Assembly: GCA_950097015.1 (NCBI GenBank)
Contig: CATNEN010000001.1
Span: 19,968,501 to 20,032,500, forward strand
Source: Macrostomum hystrix
Lineage: Eukaryota; Platyhelminthes; Macrostomidae
Reading direction: 5' to 3'
Length of the DNA stretch: 64,000 nucleotides
Shown: in pieces, positions 8,137 to 19,400 of the stretch
Numbering within the stretch: position 1 is the stretch's first letter
Layout of the letters: each line of letters starts with the position of its first letter
Position numbers and translations under genes: made by a program
Notes under the pieces: model-generated
What the model saw: only the letters and a program-made list of their open reading frames with translations
Databases searched by the model: none
What the model was told of the DNA's origin: nothing

Positions 8137-11100
8137 TTAACCAAACCTGATGCGCTTCTGCTGGCCATGGAAATCCTGGGTCAGAGCATAGTGGCCATAG
8201 GGAAGACTTCGATTGCTGCTCAGCCATACTCGCTTGTCTTCCCAAACTGAGAGGCTTCGCTTCTCCAATACTGATGTGTAAACGCTGTGCTTCTTTGAGA
8301 CAATTGTGGTCATGGCAACCGTCTGCTCCTGTTTCGAATTGAGCGCGGCAGCGTAGTCCGCATGAGTGATTTGAAGCTTCACAACAGATTGTTTCACGCC
8401 CTTGGCAGTTTTTTTGGCTTTCGCAGTTGAACTCTCAGCGGGAAGAAATGAATACAGCTTTGGCCGCAGCAGGACCCATTCTTGGTAGGTACCACCGCAG
8501 GATTCATCTTTGACGCAGCCAAGCTTGCCTTTCAGTTCCTCGGAGTAGTGCGGATGGTCTCGGGGATAGTTCGACGAATCAAGGATATTTTCCTCTCTGA
8601 GCTTCGGGATCACATGCGATGTGAGCTCGTGATTTCTGAAGGCGAGAAAAACGAGTCCGTGTCGCCACCGCATACCATCATGTCCTTGGAGCCGTCTGGT
8701 TCACAGAAAAGCGGCCGGAGCTTATCATACAGCAGGCTGTACATGCACATCTTCGACAAGTCGAGCACTGCCTGGCCGACGAAAATGGCCTTGTCAAGCT
8801 TTACTTTGTCTTTCCTGAACTGAAAGATGGATAGATTTTCATTTACAATAAAAAATCCGGTGCAATTTGGTCGAGAGGAATAAGTTTCAACTTGAGTAGC
8901 GCTTGTGTAGATGCGCACATCACACCGCTTGCGCACGTTCTCCATCGTCTTTCCGAACAAAGAATTGTTCTTTAGTTTGTAGAAATCCTTGCTAAAATCG
9001 GATGTTGCAAGTGCCCTCTTGCTATTATTGCTTGCAATGTACGAAGCAAATATTTTCTTCTGGTTGAATTCAATCATCTTGAGAATTGACTTGATCTTCA
9101 TTCCGTGCTGCAGGTAGAAGCGCAAGATGGTGCTGTGGACAATATAGCCATCCTTGTCCGAACAGGTCAGCAGAAGTTTCTCTGTTGCAGAGAACTTAAA
9201 ATCGACATTGCCTGAGCGCTGCTCCGCGATTTGCTTCCACAATTCCAGCATAAACGGTGAAAACTGGTCAACCTGCGGCTTAGATTTCCTTGGCGCAAAA
9301 GGTAATTCCTCTGTCACATCATGAATATCGGCTGGATATTCAAGGTCAACCTGCACGAGATAGGCTACTTCAGCTTCAGGATCGAGAGATATGAACTTTT
9401 TGGCGTCCCAAGACTGCAGTTCCTTTTCTGTCACCCACCTGAATCCGCTGCATGGAAGCGATTGAGAAAGTGCGTGTCCGTACAAGTTGTTCATGTCAAT
9501 CGGCATGAGACTCACGCAGTCCTGCTGCTCATCATAGTCAGGCAAACTTTGGTTGTTTGCTTTAACATGGTGCACATTAACGAAAGACATGCCACCTCTA
9601 ATGCCTTGTTCGAATAAATGGTACATGTCAGGGTCTGTTAGCTGTTCGAGCACAACACCAGTTGATTTGAGAGCAGAGTCGTAAGACAGACCAGGTGTAG
9701 TTAGATAGTGCACTGGATCGAGCCCATCTTCAGATAGACTGGCGTGACGAAATGCCTCAAAAATGTCTGCTAACTGGCGCACATCCATTTCCAGGTAGGC
9801 TAGCATGTAGTCTCGCAGACTACGACATTCGAATGCGGCCCATGCTGCCTTTGCTCGATGGTATTCCTCATCAGAAATCGCACAGTCGGTAAGACGGTTG
9901 AAAAATGCATTTTTCGGTGGCAGACTAGTCTGTTCAAGAATGTTGAACTCGGTCAGGAAATCATACGGAAAGACTCCCTTTTGGCGAATAATGTCTTTTG
10001 AAAGCAGAGGCCTAGACTCTAGCAGCTGCAGAGTCAGTTTACAGTCGTTCTCTGAAAGATTGGAAAACAAATTTGCCAAACTTCCCTTTAGAAAGCAGAG
10101 AATCGATGAACTGAATGGTAAACATTAGTGGCAGTGTCTTCCCGTTTTTTGTGTAGGTGCCAACAGGAAACTCCACCCGAAGTGATAGATAGCGCTCCGA
10201 AGTCTGTGGGACAACATTGAGTTTCCAATTTGGCATGCTACCAAGTGCGGTAGAAAGAAGAAGATGCAAATCGTAACCGCCCAAATTGTGAAAAATGACA
10301 GGCAAAAACCTGCGACGAAGCTGAGCCCGCATGTTGCACTCCTGGCACGCGGCTCCTTTGAACTGCCCCGTCAGGTGATCATGGTCAAAATGTTTGTCAG
10401 CGGAACTGCTGAACTCAGATTGACAGTTGTGGCATGATGTGGCGTCATTGAAATCTTTCATGTCCGTTAGAGAAGATTTATCCGCTGCTTGGTGACTGTG
10501 CACCCGGTTCCACTGAAAGATTTCCCTGGAAAGCTTTTCAAGGGAACTGAGAAAAGCAAGGATGCACTCCTTGGGATCAGCATTGCAAAATGATTGGTAC
10601 ATGTCTGCTTTAGGACGAAGTTCAGGCCCCTTCATGTACGCTCTGGAAACCACTAAGTAGGCTGCTGCACATGGCTCATGTTGAGCGATCAGATCGGCAG
10701 AGTCTGGTTTTTGTTTCAAAATGGCTTCCAGGTCGGCATAGGTCACAAATGGTGGACTGATTGTCTTCTGAAATTCCTTGAACTTGATTTCGTTTGCTCC
10801 AGGAACAGGAAGGACTTCCTTGATGGGATTTTCAGAAGCGATTTGGCATTCTCTGCTGTGCTCTAGAAGTCTCTCGCTGCAGTAGAATGAGGTCAAGCAT
10901 CTGGTGCACCACTTTCTCATGGCAAGGCCGGCGCGGCTGTTCATCAGCCTGTCAAAGTTATTAATTGCACACCAGTGCTCTAATCCATAGCTGCCGCTGA
11001 CCAACAGAAGCATTAGATGAGTTCGACCTCCTGGCTCATGCTTGAGACGACGGAGCAAGCTCACGTTACCTCGCTGCCATAGAAATGCAGAAATGCAAAT

Positions 11101-11811
11101 TCCTGGATTGCTAGACTCAACGAGATCAATGTCAGCGACACTGACGGGCATGGAGATTCCAGCGAAGTCAAGCTCGTTCAATCATTCATCGTAAGACGAC
11201 AGTCTGCCAGGCGATTTTTTTATCTTTGGATCGGCACTGTGCAATGCGGCAAGACAGGCGTACATGAAGCAGTCGTTGCCGGTACTTGGCGGATTGACGA
11301 CAGCTTTCTTGTTTTTCAGACTGGCTGGGAGGTTAAATCTGGATGTTCTACCCTGGCGGAATCGAATCGGATTGTACCTAGCTAGATGTATATCCAGGAA
11401 GTTTATCTGAGTTAGTGTCCAACCACTACCATTCGTGTTCAACATGCTAACACTCTCACTTCTGGGTGCCCTTGGTCTAATAATGCCATTGATCACCTGA
11501 CTCAGTACATTGGACCGTTGCTTAGCAGCGACCACCTCAGTAGCCTGTTGCTTTGCCGCAGCCATAACTAATCGGCGGAAAGAGCGCGCTGCTTCTTCGT
11601 TGCCAGGCAGCAGCTGATGCCCGCGGTGCCGATTGATCTTGGAGTTTTTTGAGCATTTGCCAAGTCCACGGAAAGGATCTATTTCGGAGCACTGCCAGCA
11701 GACTGTCCATCTTGAAAGATTGGTGCATCTTGAATGCCGGTCGGCCTGCAGTCCTCCTTGCTTGCACTTCTTGCAGTCAGTGCACACCTCATAGTGCCAA
11801 GTGGATGCCAT
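8137..11811 (-). pseudogene. PolB: Protein-primed DNA polymerase B, multiply disrupted
   Basis: Reads from MASTWHYEVCTDC at 11,811 down to 8,137. There is a Cys-rich N-terminus, then Exo I (FVTYADLEAIL), a CHNC...HFDHDH...CQEC zinc/HNH-like insertion, Exo II (FHNLGGYDLHLL) and Exo III-like YLEMDVRQL. Polymerase motif A is LMPIDMNNLYG, B is KLKNNSLFGKTMEN and C is CGGDTDSFF. The lesions are an in-frame TGA at 11,182-11,184, a frameshift near 10,060, and a frameshift just after motif C near 8,650. Polinton PolB normally replicates the element by protein priming. This copy is inactive. Confidence 0.92.
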
Positions 11812-12409
11812 TATATTTATTTTCAAAAATTAATTTTTGCTTGTTAAACTAGACTAATAAATCGCAGCAGAAGCGTTGGATTTGGGTGCTTATGTACCCA
11901 GACCACTGCCCTGGTTTGCAATACAGACCCATTTCCCATGCAGCATTTTGATCAACGGTCAGCGTTATCTATTCCCGGCTTCCATATTATTGAGCGGTCA
12001 GTGTGAGCATGGGGTTTGTGGATTTTATGACTGTCTCGCGCAGACCTCGACCACTAATTCAGTTTACAACTTAATTGGGGCGCACAAGCAGGTAGGCAAC
12101 CACGGCTGAACCTAGCAACAGCTCCTTAACTTGGAGGTGTGGGCTTATTGTTCAGTTTCCTTTTCACAAATAGCAGGCCTTGTTTTCAATTAGGCTAAAT
12201 AGATCCAACCTTATGCAGAAGCGTAGCAAATGCTATTTGTTAAGAATTCGCGAACAAATGCATAATAGAGATTAGTAAAAACTTTGCAGCACTATTTCCA
12301 ATAGCTTTTGTGAGCATATTCTACCCACTCTGTTCACTTTTTCTCTGAATACGACCCATATATTCCCAGTGACAATAAGTTATGTTAGTCTGCCTCCCTT
12401 CACTCTTTA
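11812..12409. other. No gene seen; flank of P1
   Basis: Sequence beyond the PolB start. The right terminal inverted repeat of P1 is expected here or slightly beyond, but its left partner is outside the window, so it cannot be recognised. A 77-codon plus-strand frame (11,876-12,109) has no recognisable features. Confidence 0.4.
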
Positions 12410-13310
12410 ATATCTCTGCAAGTGCGGCAGTGTCATAGGCACAGCAATGGGCTCCTGCACTTTCTGTGCAAGTGCGGCAGTGTCATAGGCAAAGCAATGG
12501 GCTCCTGCACTTTCTGTGCAAGTGCGGCAGTGTCGTAACATCCCATACATCTGATTATGATTCGGTAAGCCTTAACCATTTAGCATTTGCTGTGCCAAGT
12601 GATAGGCGGAACCTCTCTTCCTATCCCTGCAGTGTTAACCCACCCCCAATGCAAAGAGAGAGATAGACCAGCAAGGCAGGACCTTGCAATGACCTGTATC
12701 ACAGACATCAAGGTAGCATTTAACGTTCTCTCAGTGCAGCTGCTTGGAGGTTAAATGGGCCAGCGCCAGCGAGTTCCGTTTGTCAGAGGCAGAGTGACCA
12801 AGAAAATTAAAGGCTAATTAAAATGTGGGGGCTTCGCCCCCACACCCCCACACCCCCTCTACTCCTATCTCTGCTGTGTTAATCACCCAGCGCAAAGAGA
12901 TAGGCCGGCCTCTCTTCCTATCCCTGCAGTGTTAATCCATCCCTAATGCACAGAGATAGGCCAGCCATTTCTCTTATCTCTGCAGTGCATTCGTTTCCTT
13001 CCTATCATTTTACATTGCTTTCCTATCTCCCCAGTGCTAATGCGGCAGTGTCATAAGCACAGTAATGGGCTCCTGCACAAACCCACCTGATTGGCCTGCA
13101 TATCTCCACTGTGTAGGCCCCGCTCCTATCCTTTTACATTGCTTTCCTATCTCCCCAGTGCTAATGCGGCAGTGTCATAAGCACAGTAATGGGCTCCTGC
13201 ACAAACCCACCTGATTGGCCTGCATATCTCCACTGTGTAAGCCCCGCTCCTATCCTTTTACATTGCTTTCCTATCTCCCCAGTGCTAATGCGGCAGTGTC
13301 ATAATTCGCC
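12410..13310. repeat. Tandem repeat block (50-bp and about 125-bp units)
   Basis: Three copies of a 50-bp unit containing GTGCGGCAGTGTCATAGGC start near 12,417, 12,467 and 12,517. From about 13,012 a longer unit of about 125 bp, containing TGCTTTCCTATCTCCCCAG and GGGCTCCTGCAC, repeats two to three times. Related fragments such as CTATCTCTGCAGTG are scattered between. Not coding. Confidence 0.85.
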
Positions 13311-13334
13311 CTACTACTTCTTGACTCTGACTAT

Positions 13335-13459
13335 GTCAGTACTATATGGCTGTCGTCGGTGTCCCAATAGATTTGAGCACAGTTTATCGAGTCGGATTCA
13401 ATTGAAAATCAATCTAGAAATGATTTCCTACACGACTGAGTTGGCTTCATGATTTCAAA
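13335..13459. repeat. 125-bp dispersed repeat, copy 1
   Basis: Nearly identical in direct orientation to 22,295-22,419 inside the KDZ element. Shared core: GGCTGTCGTCGGTGTCCCAA. No terminal structure was recognised. Confidence 0.85.
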
Positions 13460-13504
13460 CTAACATTTCTGCTAACAGTAGACTTTGAGGATATGCCCCG
13501 AATT

Positions 13505-13680
13505 TTATTTACCTCCCGTCGACCCCCCACCCCAACCCGCGCCCCACACTGGTGGGCCACCAGTGCGCCGCCTGGCCAAACTATACGCCCTCCCACCAGT
13601 GACCGGTGGGTGGGCGTATAGTGGGGCGTACAGCGGGGCGCTGGTGGGAGGGCGCGGGTTGGGCGCGGTTGTCCCACCGG
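13505..13680. repeat. GC-rich fold-back repeat
   Basis: Inverted arms pair CCCCAACCCGCGCCCCAC and CTATACGCCCTCCCACC on the left with GGTGGGTGGGCGTATAG and GGGCGCGGGTTGGG on the right, around a short centre near 13,600. The strong base skew opens long shadow frames that should not be read as genes. Confidence 0.75.
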
Positions 13681-13699
13681 GGGGCCTCGTTTGAACCGC

Positions 13700-14906
13700 T
13701 GCTGCTGCTGCTGGCCAGTGGTCTCCTCACTTGCGTGCCCGCCTCTGTGGTGTCAGGCACCGCCTGTATAGCTGCACATCGCCTTTTTTCGAAGGTCCGC
13801 GCGTACTTACGGCAGGACGCTTAGCGGGCTGCTGTAAAAGGGTTAACGAGGGCATAAAATGTCGGTGCCAATTCGGCGAGTGCTGACCCAATGAAAAGGT
13901 CGCACTTTGACCAAATTGGCTCCTCAAGATTTCAATTCGCCTGCTTACCTCTGTCGGCTCCTTAAGCTTCCGTACGACGCCCATTATGCGTGGGCGTCGC
14001 CTTAATTTGTTCCTCTGGCATTATGTTTCCTTGTTATTCATTCTCTTCCTTTATTCTTAATCGTTATGAGATCAATTCTTAGTACTTTAATGTAACTCCC
14101 CAGTTGGGTCGTTACGGCCATAAACTTATTTTACGTTACAGTTCTTTCCTCGAAGATTCTTAAGGACCCCACGCAGACCCATTCTTTCTTTTCAAGCCTC
14201 GAGAAATAAAGTGACTAAGAAAGGAACTGACTAATTCATAGTTCGCTACATCGTATTCTCTTTGGGGGTCTTCTAGCCCTATTCGGAGAGGAGGAATCAT
14301 TGAAACATTGCAGGTAGTGATGTGGAGTGTGCTGCGGGAATCGAGTGGGAATGTGAGCCAGCGGAATTTTTCAAATTTTTAGGCAATCATTAATCGTGAC
14401 CCACCTAGCAGCTGGCCACAAACAAGGTCATTAATCTTAGGGCCGGGTTTTGGGCGGCGGTGAATTAAGTAGCCGTCGAATCCCTTTTCCCTGGATCTGT
14501 CTAGACCCCTGTAGGAATGACTGATTGCGGCCATAGCTTTTATTGTATGAGTAGTTTAGGTCATAATTCCCCTCCAAACCGCGATCAGATATTGGGAATC
14601 ACTCGGGCATTATGAGTGATCATTAATTCTTCATGTCCCCACTTCTTTACAGTCTTCGAGCCCAGCTCGACTTTATGACCTCCTCTCTTAAATACATGCA
14701 AATGTCACTGTAGGCAGGTCGGCGCCTGCGCTTCCCATTGTCCTGGCGGAGTAACAATTATTGGCCGACTGTCGGTGGCTGCTCGTGAAGGAGCATCTGA
14801 CGTTTCTCGCCGCTGGTTCATTGGGTAATCGGGGTGGCCATCGCCGCTTCGATTCCTCGATGACAGGCTGGCGCGAATGTGGGTTATTTTGATGAATTTC
14901 GAGGTT
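13700..14906. other. No confident gene; left flank of KDZ element
   Basis: No recognised gene. A hairpin GGCGACGCCCA / TGGGCGTCGCC-like pair sits near 13,975-14,003. The last 200 bp before the KDZ insertion have short open segments that may continue on the far side of the element, but nothing I can identify. Confidence 0.4.
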
Positions 14907-14907
14907 G

Positions 14908-14914
14908 GCGTGCT
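14908..14914. repeat. Target-site duplication, left (KDZ)
   Basis: GCGTGCT immediately before the left TIR, matched by GCGTGCT directly after the right TIR (29,758-29,764). If the terminal base is shared, an 8-bp duplication GGCGTGCT is equally possible. Confidence 0.85.
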
Positions 14915-16202
14915 CACCCGTGTTTACAGCCTTAGAGCCTTTACGATCATGACAGTAACGCCGCCTATTTGGCTCAGCGAACATGATCGATGATCAAAGA
15001 TCATGTTCGCTATAGCCAATTAGGCTTTATAATGTATTTAGATACAGCACTTCCGATGGCTCAAGATATGGCAGCGTTTTAAATAGGGAATTTTTTATAT
15101 AATGGGAAATAGGAACGGAATTTTTCCAGTTAAAGCTAGGTAGTATTAGTAAAAAGGGACGAATTAGAGCTTTGAAAGAATTGTTCTAATAATTTGCTAA
15201 TCATGTTCTAATCATGCAGTAGAAGATGGCAGCTTTTTAAATAGAATATTTAGCTATAAAGTTGATTGCCAATTGCCAAGTATTTGACAGGTTGCTAAAT
15301 GGGTAGATGCATGCCTATCAGTAAAATTGTCTACACACTCTATGAAGAAAGTTATCAGCTATTTTGATAAAAAACACTAAATAGCCTTTGCAATTGATTC
15401 TTTTTTATAATTCAAATATACAACCCATTTAACTGGAATGTTCCATAAATAAGTTTTGAATTGTGGTTTCATTAGGCCTACCATTTACCAAATTTTCCAT
15501 GTGCTACAATTGCTAGGACAGGACACTCGATTAGCTAAAAGTAGTAGGCCTAGCTAAAAAGTTTCAAACTTCTTAGGCATTTGATATAGAAATGCAAGTT
15601 TTATGGAACTTTTTTAATTCAAAAATATCATACTTGCTTTTTAGCTATTAAAGTAACCAAGCATTTCATTTTTAGTATATAAGAAGATGCTATAGTATAG
15701 GCCTATTGTTTTTCCCCACAAAAAATCTTAGCCTTATGATTTTATGCAAATGTATATAAATATATATTCAATGTATTAATTAGCCATGTTGTTTCTTATT
15801 GATACAAAAGTTTATTTAATAGCTAGGCCTAAGTACATAATTATTACTAATTAAGTAATTATTGACTTATTTAATTTTCAAGATTAGAAATTTTTATAAG
15901 CTCAGGTTTATAAAGTAGTTATAAAGTAGCAGGTTTATAAAGTTTTTATACTAGCTATTCCTACTGTTTTTCATTCTTAAAAATATTTAATATATTAGTT
16001 TTGTATAATGCTCTTTTCTTTTATTAATTAGCTACTTAGTAAGAGCTTTAGCCGCCCATTTGAGCCCTTTTAAGTTTAGGGATCAATAGCAAAGCTTTAG
16101 TTTAGAAAAGGCAGTGAAGCTTAAAAAAATAGGGACTTTTTGTGTAAAGCAGCATGGCTTCAGGGCATGCAGCGGAGCTTCAGAGCGGAGCTTCAGGGCA
16201 GG
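14915..16202 (+). repeat. KDZ left terminal inverted repeat
   Basis: Matches the reverse complement of 28,470-29,757 over the same 1,288 bp. I saw only one clear substitution (GCAGCATGG against GCAGCAGGG near the inner end). AT-rich inside, GC-rich at both ends. The inner end runs into a 20-bp repeat array. It lies just before the transposase and probably holds its promoter. Confidence 0.92.
14976..15011. repeat. Subterminal palindrome in KDZ TIR
   Basis: Arms AGCGAACATGATC and GATCATGTTCGCT, 13 bp each, around a 10-base loop, 61 bp from the element end. Mirrored in the right TIR. A candidate transposase-binding site. Confidence 0.8.
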
Positions 16203-16360
16203 TGGCGGAGCTTCATGGTAGGCAGCCGAGCTTCAGGGCAGGTGGCGGAGCTTTAGGGCAGGTGGCGGAGCTTCATGGTAGGCAGCCGAGCTTCAGGGCA
16301 GGCAGCAGAGCTACAGGGCAGGCAGTGGAGCTTCAGGGTAGGCAGCCGAGCTACATATTG
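16154..16360 (+). repeat. 20-bp array, left (short)
   Basis: About ten units of the type GAGCTTCAGGGCAGGCAGCG. The inverted counterpart in the right half (27,538-28,510) has about 49 units. The open frames it creates (AELQGRQPS type) are by-products of the 60-bp super-period. Confidence 0.85.
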
Positions 16361-16483
16361 GAAAAGCTGGTACTTTATGTTTAATATTCTTTTTTAACAA
16401 ATTCCTTGTTCTATGGAGATTTAATCCTAGGCCTCATGTTAATTTCAAGTAATTTTTGTTTCTGTATATTCTAACTTTAGAAA

Positions 16484-19400
16484 ATGCCAAAACGATATCA
16501 TCTGACAAGGAAGTTAGAAGTGCACCAGGCAAGAAAAAGAACTGTTCTAGTGCCTTGGACAGATTCTCTCCAAGTGCCAAGGTATGTAGTAATTAAGTAT
16601 TTTTTATCACACATGTAGATAAGTTTTCTTTGTGCACAAGTTTCTTCTAGCACAATCACACACAACTATGATTATATCACTGTTACAATAATTTTCTTTC
16701 TAGAAATTTTATTTGTGCATTTACGAGGGCAAGCATTTTTAAATTTTCAACTACTGGATTACTTGACTTTTTCAGTTCTTCGGGTGCTGTTGATTCGCAT
16801 GTGGCAGATGGATCTTCTATGACCCCAGAGGACATCAGCGAACCAGAGCCCAGTAGATACGACATCCGTCGCGACAAGGAGGAGGCAGGATGGTTAGGCT
16901 TGTCGAGGGAACTTGAGAACGGTTTTGCAAGCTATTTCTCTCACTTATCTCCTGCCTGCTCCATCTGTGGGAAAACAACGGAAGTGTTCCGCTGCGAGAA
17001 ATGTCATCTTCTGGAGGTCTGCGATAATTGTCTGAAGACAGCTCATTCCCACAATCCACCGCATGTAGTGCGGAAGTGGACCGTAAGTTGCTTTTGTGTC
17101 TGTTTCAAATGTACATGATGTGTCGAGCAATTTTACTTTTATTGGGCTCCTTACTACTCTAGGGTCATCGTTTTGAGACAATTATTGCTCCCGTGCGTCT
17201 GTCCAGGCGCAAGCTATGTACTTGCTCAATTGTTACTGTCCAACCTGTAACTGCAGTGAATGAAGAAGGTATGGGACTTTTCAATGTTTATTTTTCCTAC
17301 GAAATGGCTTTCTCCTACTATTTTGCTAATTATGTGTAGCAGAAAAAACATGTATATTGGCGCAACCTTGGGAATCACCTAGGTTGTGATTAGGTAACTA
17401 TTATGTAGGTAATAATCATCTAATTGGTTACGCAAGTTAATGTCGCTATTCGTCGCTATTGGACGAAATAGCATCACGCGATGCCTCTGAATCGATAGCG
17501 ATGTACCATTTTCAAGGTCGGTCAGGTGGATCCAAAAGTTACGCATCTAAAAGACAGATGAATAAACTTAACTAAAGGGTACTACCAAGAACTAAAAGCG
17601 ATGTATCCAGTTACGTTTTTTAGGCAATCTTTCAATGATCGGTACATTTTTCAGGTGAAGATATTCCGCTTACAGTTGAGGAATGCGCTTGCATTAGCTT
17701 TGTCGACAATCTGCTGTCCCATGGCTTTTGGCCAACAAAGCCATTCTCGGATAACTCCAGAGAAGTCGTTGCGATACACTTCAACGTTATTCTCGCCCTG
17801 GACAGCATTTCATCTCGATGCACTGCGTCTCTTTCGTCGCTGTGCAGTGCCATGAGGCACACCAAGAGTTCTATCTGGCTCGGCTCACCGACACGAGTAA
17901 TCACTTGTTTTTAATGAGAAATCAATATAGATGGTTACTTTATATTAATATATATATATATTTGACTGGCGTTACAGAAAAGAAAAAAAGTATTATAATT
18001 TCGCATACTTTAGATCTCTTAATTTTAAGTTACTGTAGATTATATTAGATAGACTGTACAATTTTTTTGTATTTCAGATTAATTTATTCCGCGCGTTGAA
18101 TACATCTGGAAGCTTTCGCGCATTCCGACGAATGTTGCAGCAGATTCGCTGGGACAAATATGCCTCATGTCCATCCTGTTACACGGTATGTGCGTTTAAA
18201 AAAGTTGCTTGTATACGTTTCTTTTTTCAGCTCCTAAAGTTATGATCATGTTCTCTCTTGTTATCACAGGAGCCGCTGACAGTTTCGGCGCCAGTAGCAG
18301 CAGTCACAGCTAAGTCCACGAGCGTCGAAATGTTAGAAGCCCCAACATTTTTAATGCTTGACGCCTGCTTTGGGTTTCGACACCGCAGCCTGGCTGGCAA
18401 AGCGTCTCCTCCTCCTGCCTCAGGGTTTTTCGTTGACGTCGACCTTGGCACTCCACAGGAGCCGAGCGAGTCGCATTGCCCGAACTGGAAGGCGGGGGGT
18501 CGCGGTCAGGATCTCGCTACCGCATCAGACAGGCGAAAGTTGGATGTGTTTGGGCTATTCTGCGGCTCCTGTAGACACTCATCGGTCGTCTATTTGGCTG
18601 ACGTGACTACACCTGGAGAAAGGTCTTGTTTTTCCTTTGTGCAAATTATTTATGTAAATAATGGTCATGTTTAAGATAAATTAGTGTCGAAATAATCCGA
18701 GTGAGAGTCTCGAGTAAGTAACAAATCCAAGAGATGCAGCTGGGATATTTAAAAGTATGCTACTTTAAGTAATTCAATTAATTTTTCCATATGCGTAAAC
18801 ACTAACTCGTCAATTAGACGACTAATGAAATTTAAAGTTTTACCTTTTTATCTAGACTCGCTTACTCGAAGGCTATGGTGACGAAAGCCTTGGAAAAGAC
18901 TCACCCGGATCAAAAACTCGTTGTTTCATACGACATCGGGTGCAAGCTGGCCGGCCACTTCAGCGATCCTCGGGTCAGCTTTGTTATTCCGGCCTTCCAC
19001 GCCTATGGTCATCAGGAGGCCTGCCAGACAAAGTTCGGGATTCGAAATAAAACTGGAGTTGGTCTCACTGACGGGGAAAGCTGCGAGCGTCTTTGGTCCA
19101 TGTCTCGTCGCTTTGGCCCACAGCTCAAGGAGATGACTCATGTGAACAGACGCGAATTTCTAAACAATTGGGCGAATTCAGTCAACTTCGACGTTATTAT
19201 CACTATAAGTAAATCGGTTATATTTAATAATACGTACACCTTGCCTTTTAAGCATTTTCTGGGCAGATTAGGTCATTTTTAATCCAATTTCTTCTGCCTG
19301 CTTACGAGTGTATAGCGATATAATAATATTTTAGATTACCAGCTAGTTGTTAAAGGGAAAGTATTTTCTTTCGATTTTTATCCTGACATGGTTTAAGATA

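Larger units (their letters stand above)
1..11811. mobile_element. Polinton/Maverick element P1 (left end outside window)
   Basis: The diagnostic Polinton gene set is present in the usual order: integrase, jelly-roll capsid proteins, adenain-type protease and packaging ATPase on the plus strand, with protein-primed DNA polymerase B convergent on the minus strand. No terminal inverted repeat could be placed. The left one would lie before base 1, and the right one is not obvious in 11.8-12.4 kb. Penton, core/MCP and PolB carry lesions, so this copy cannot be autonomous. A second copy at 52.3-60.4 kb allows gene-by-gene comparison. Confidence 0.9.

Noticed and set aside
11876-12109. 77-codon plus-strand frame after PolB
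   Set aside because: Short, unsupported and without similarity I can recognise; could equally be element terminal sequence.
13189-13694. Frames in the 13-kb repeat block
   Set aside because: They lie across tandem and fold-back repeats and are open on both strands.
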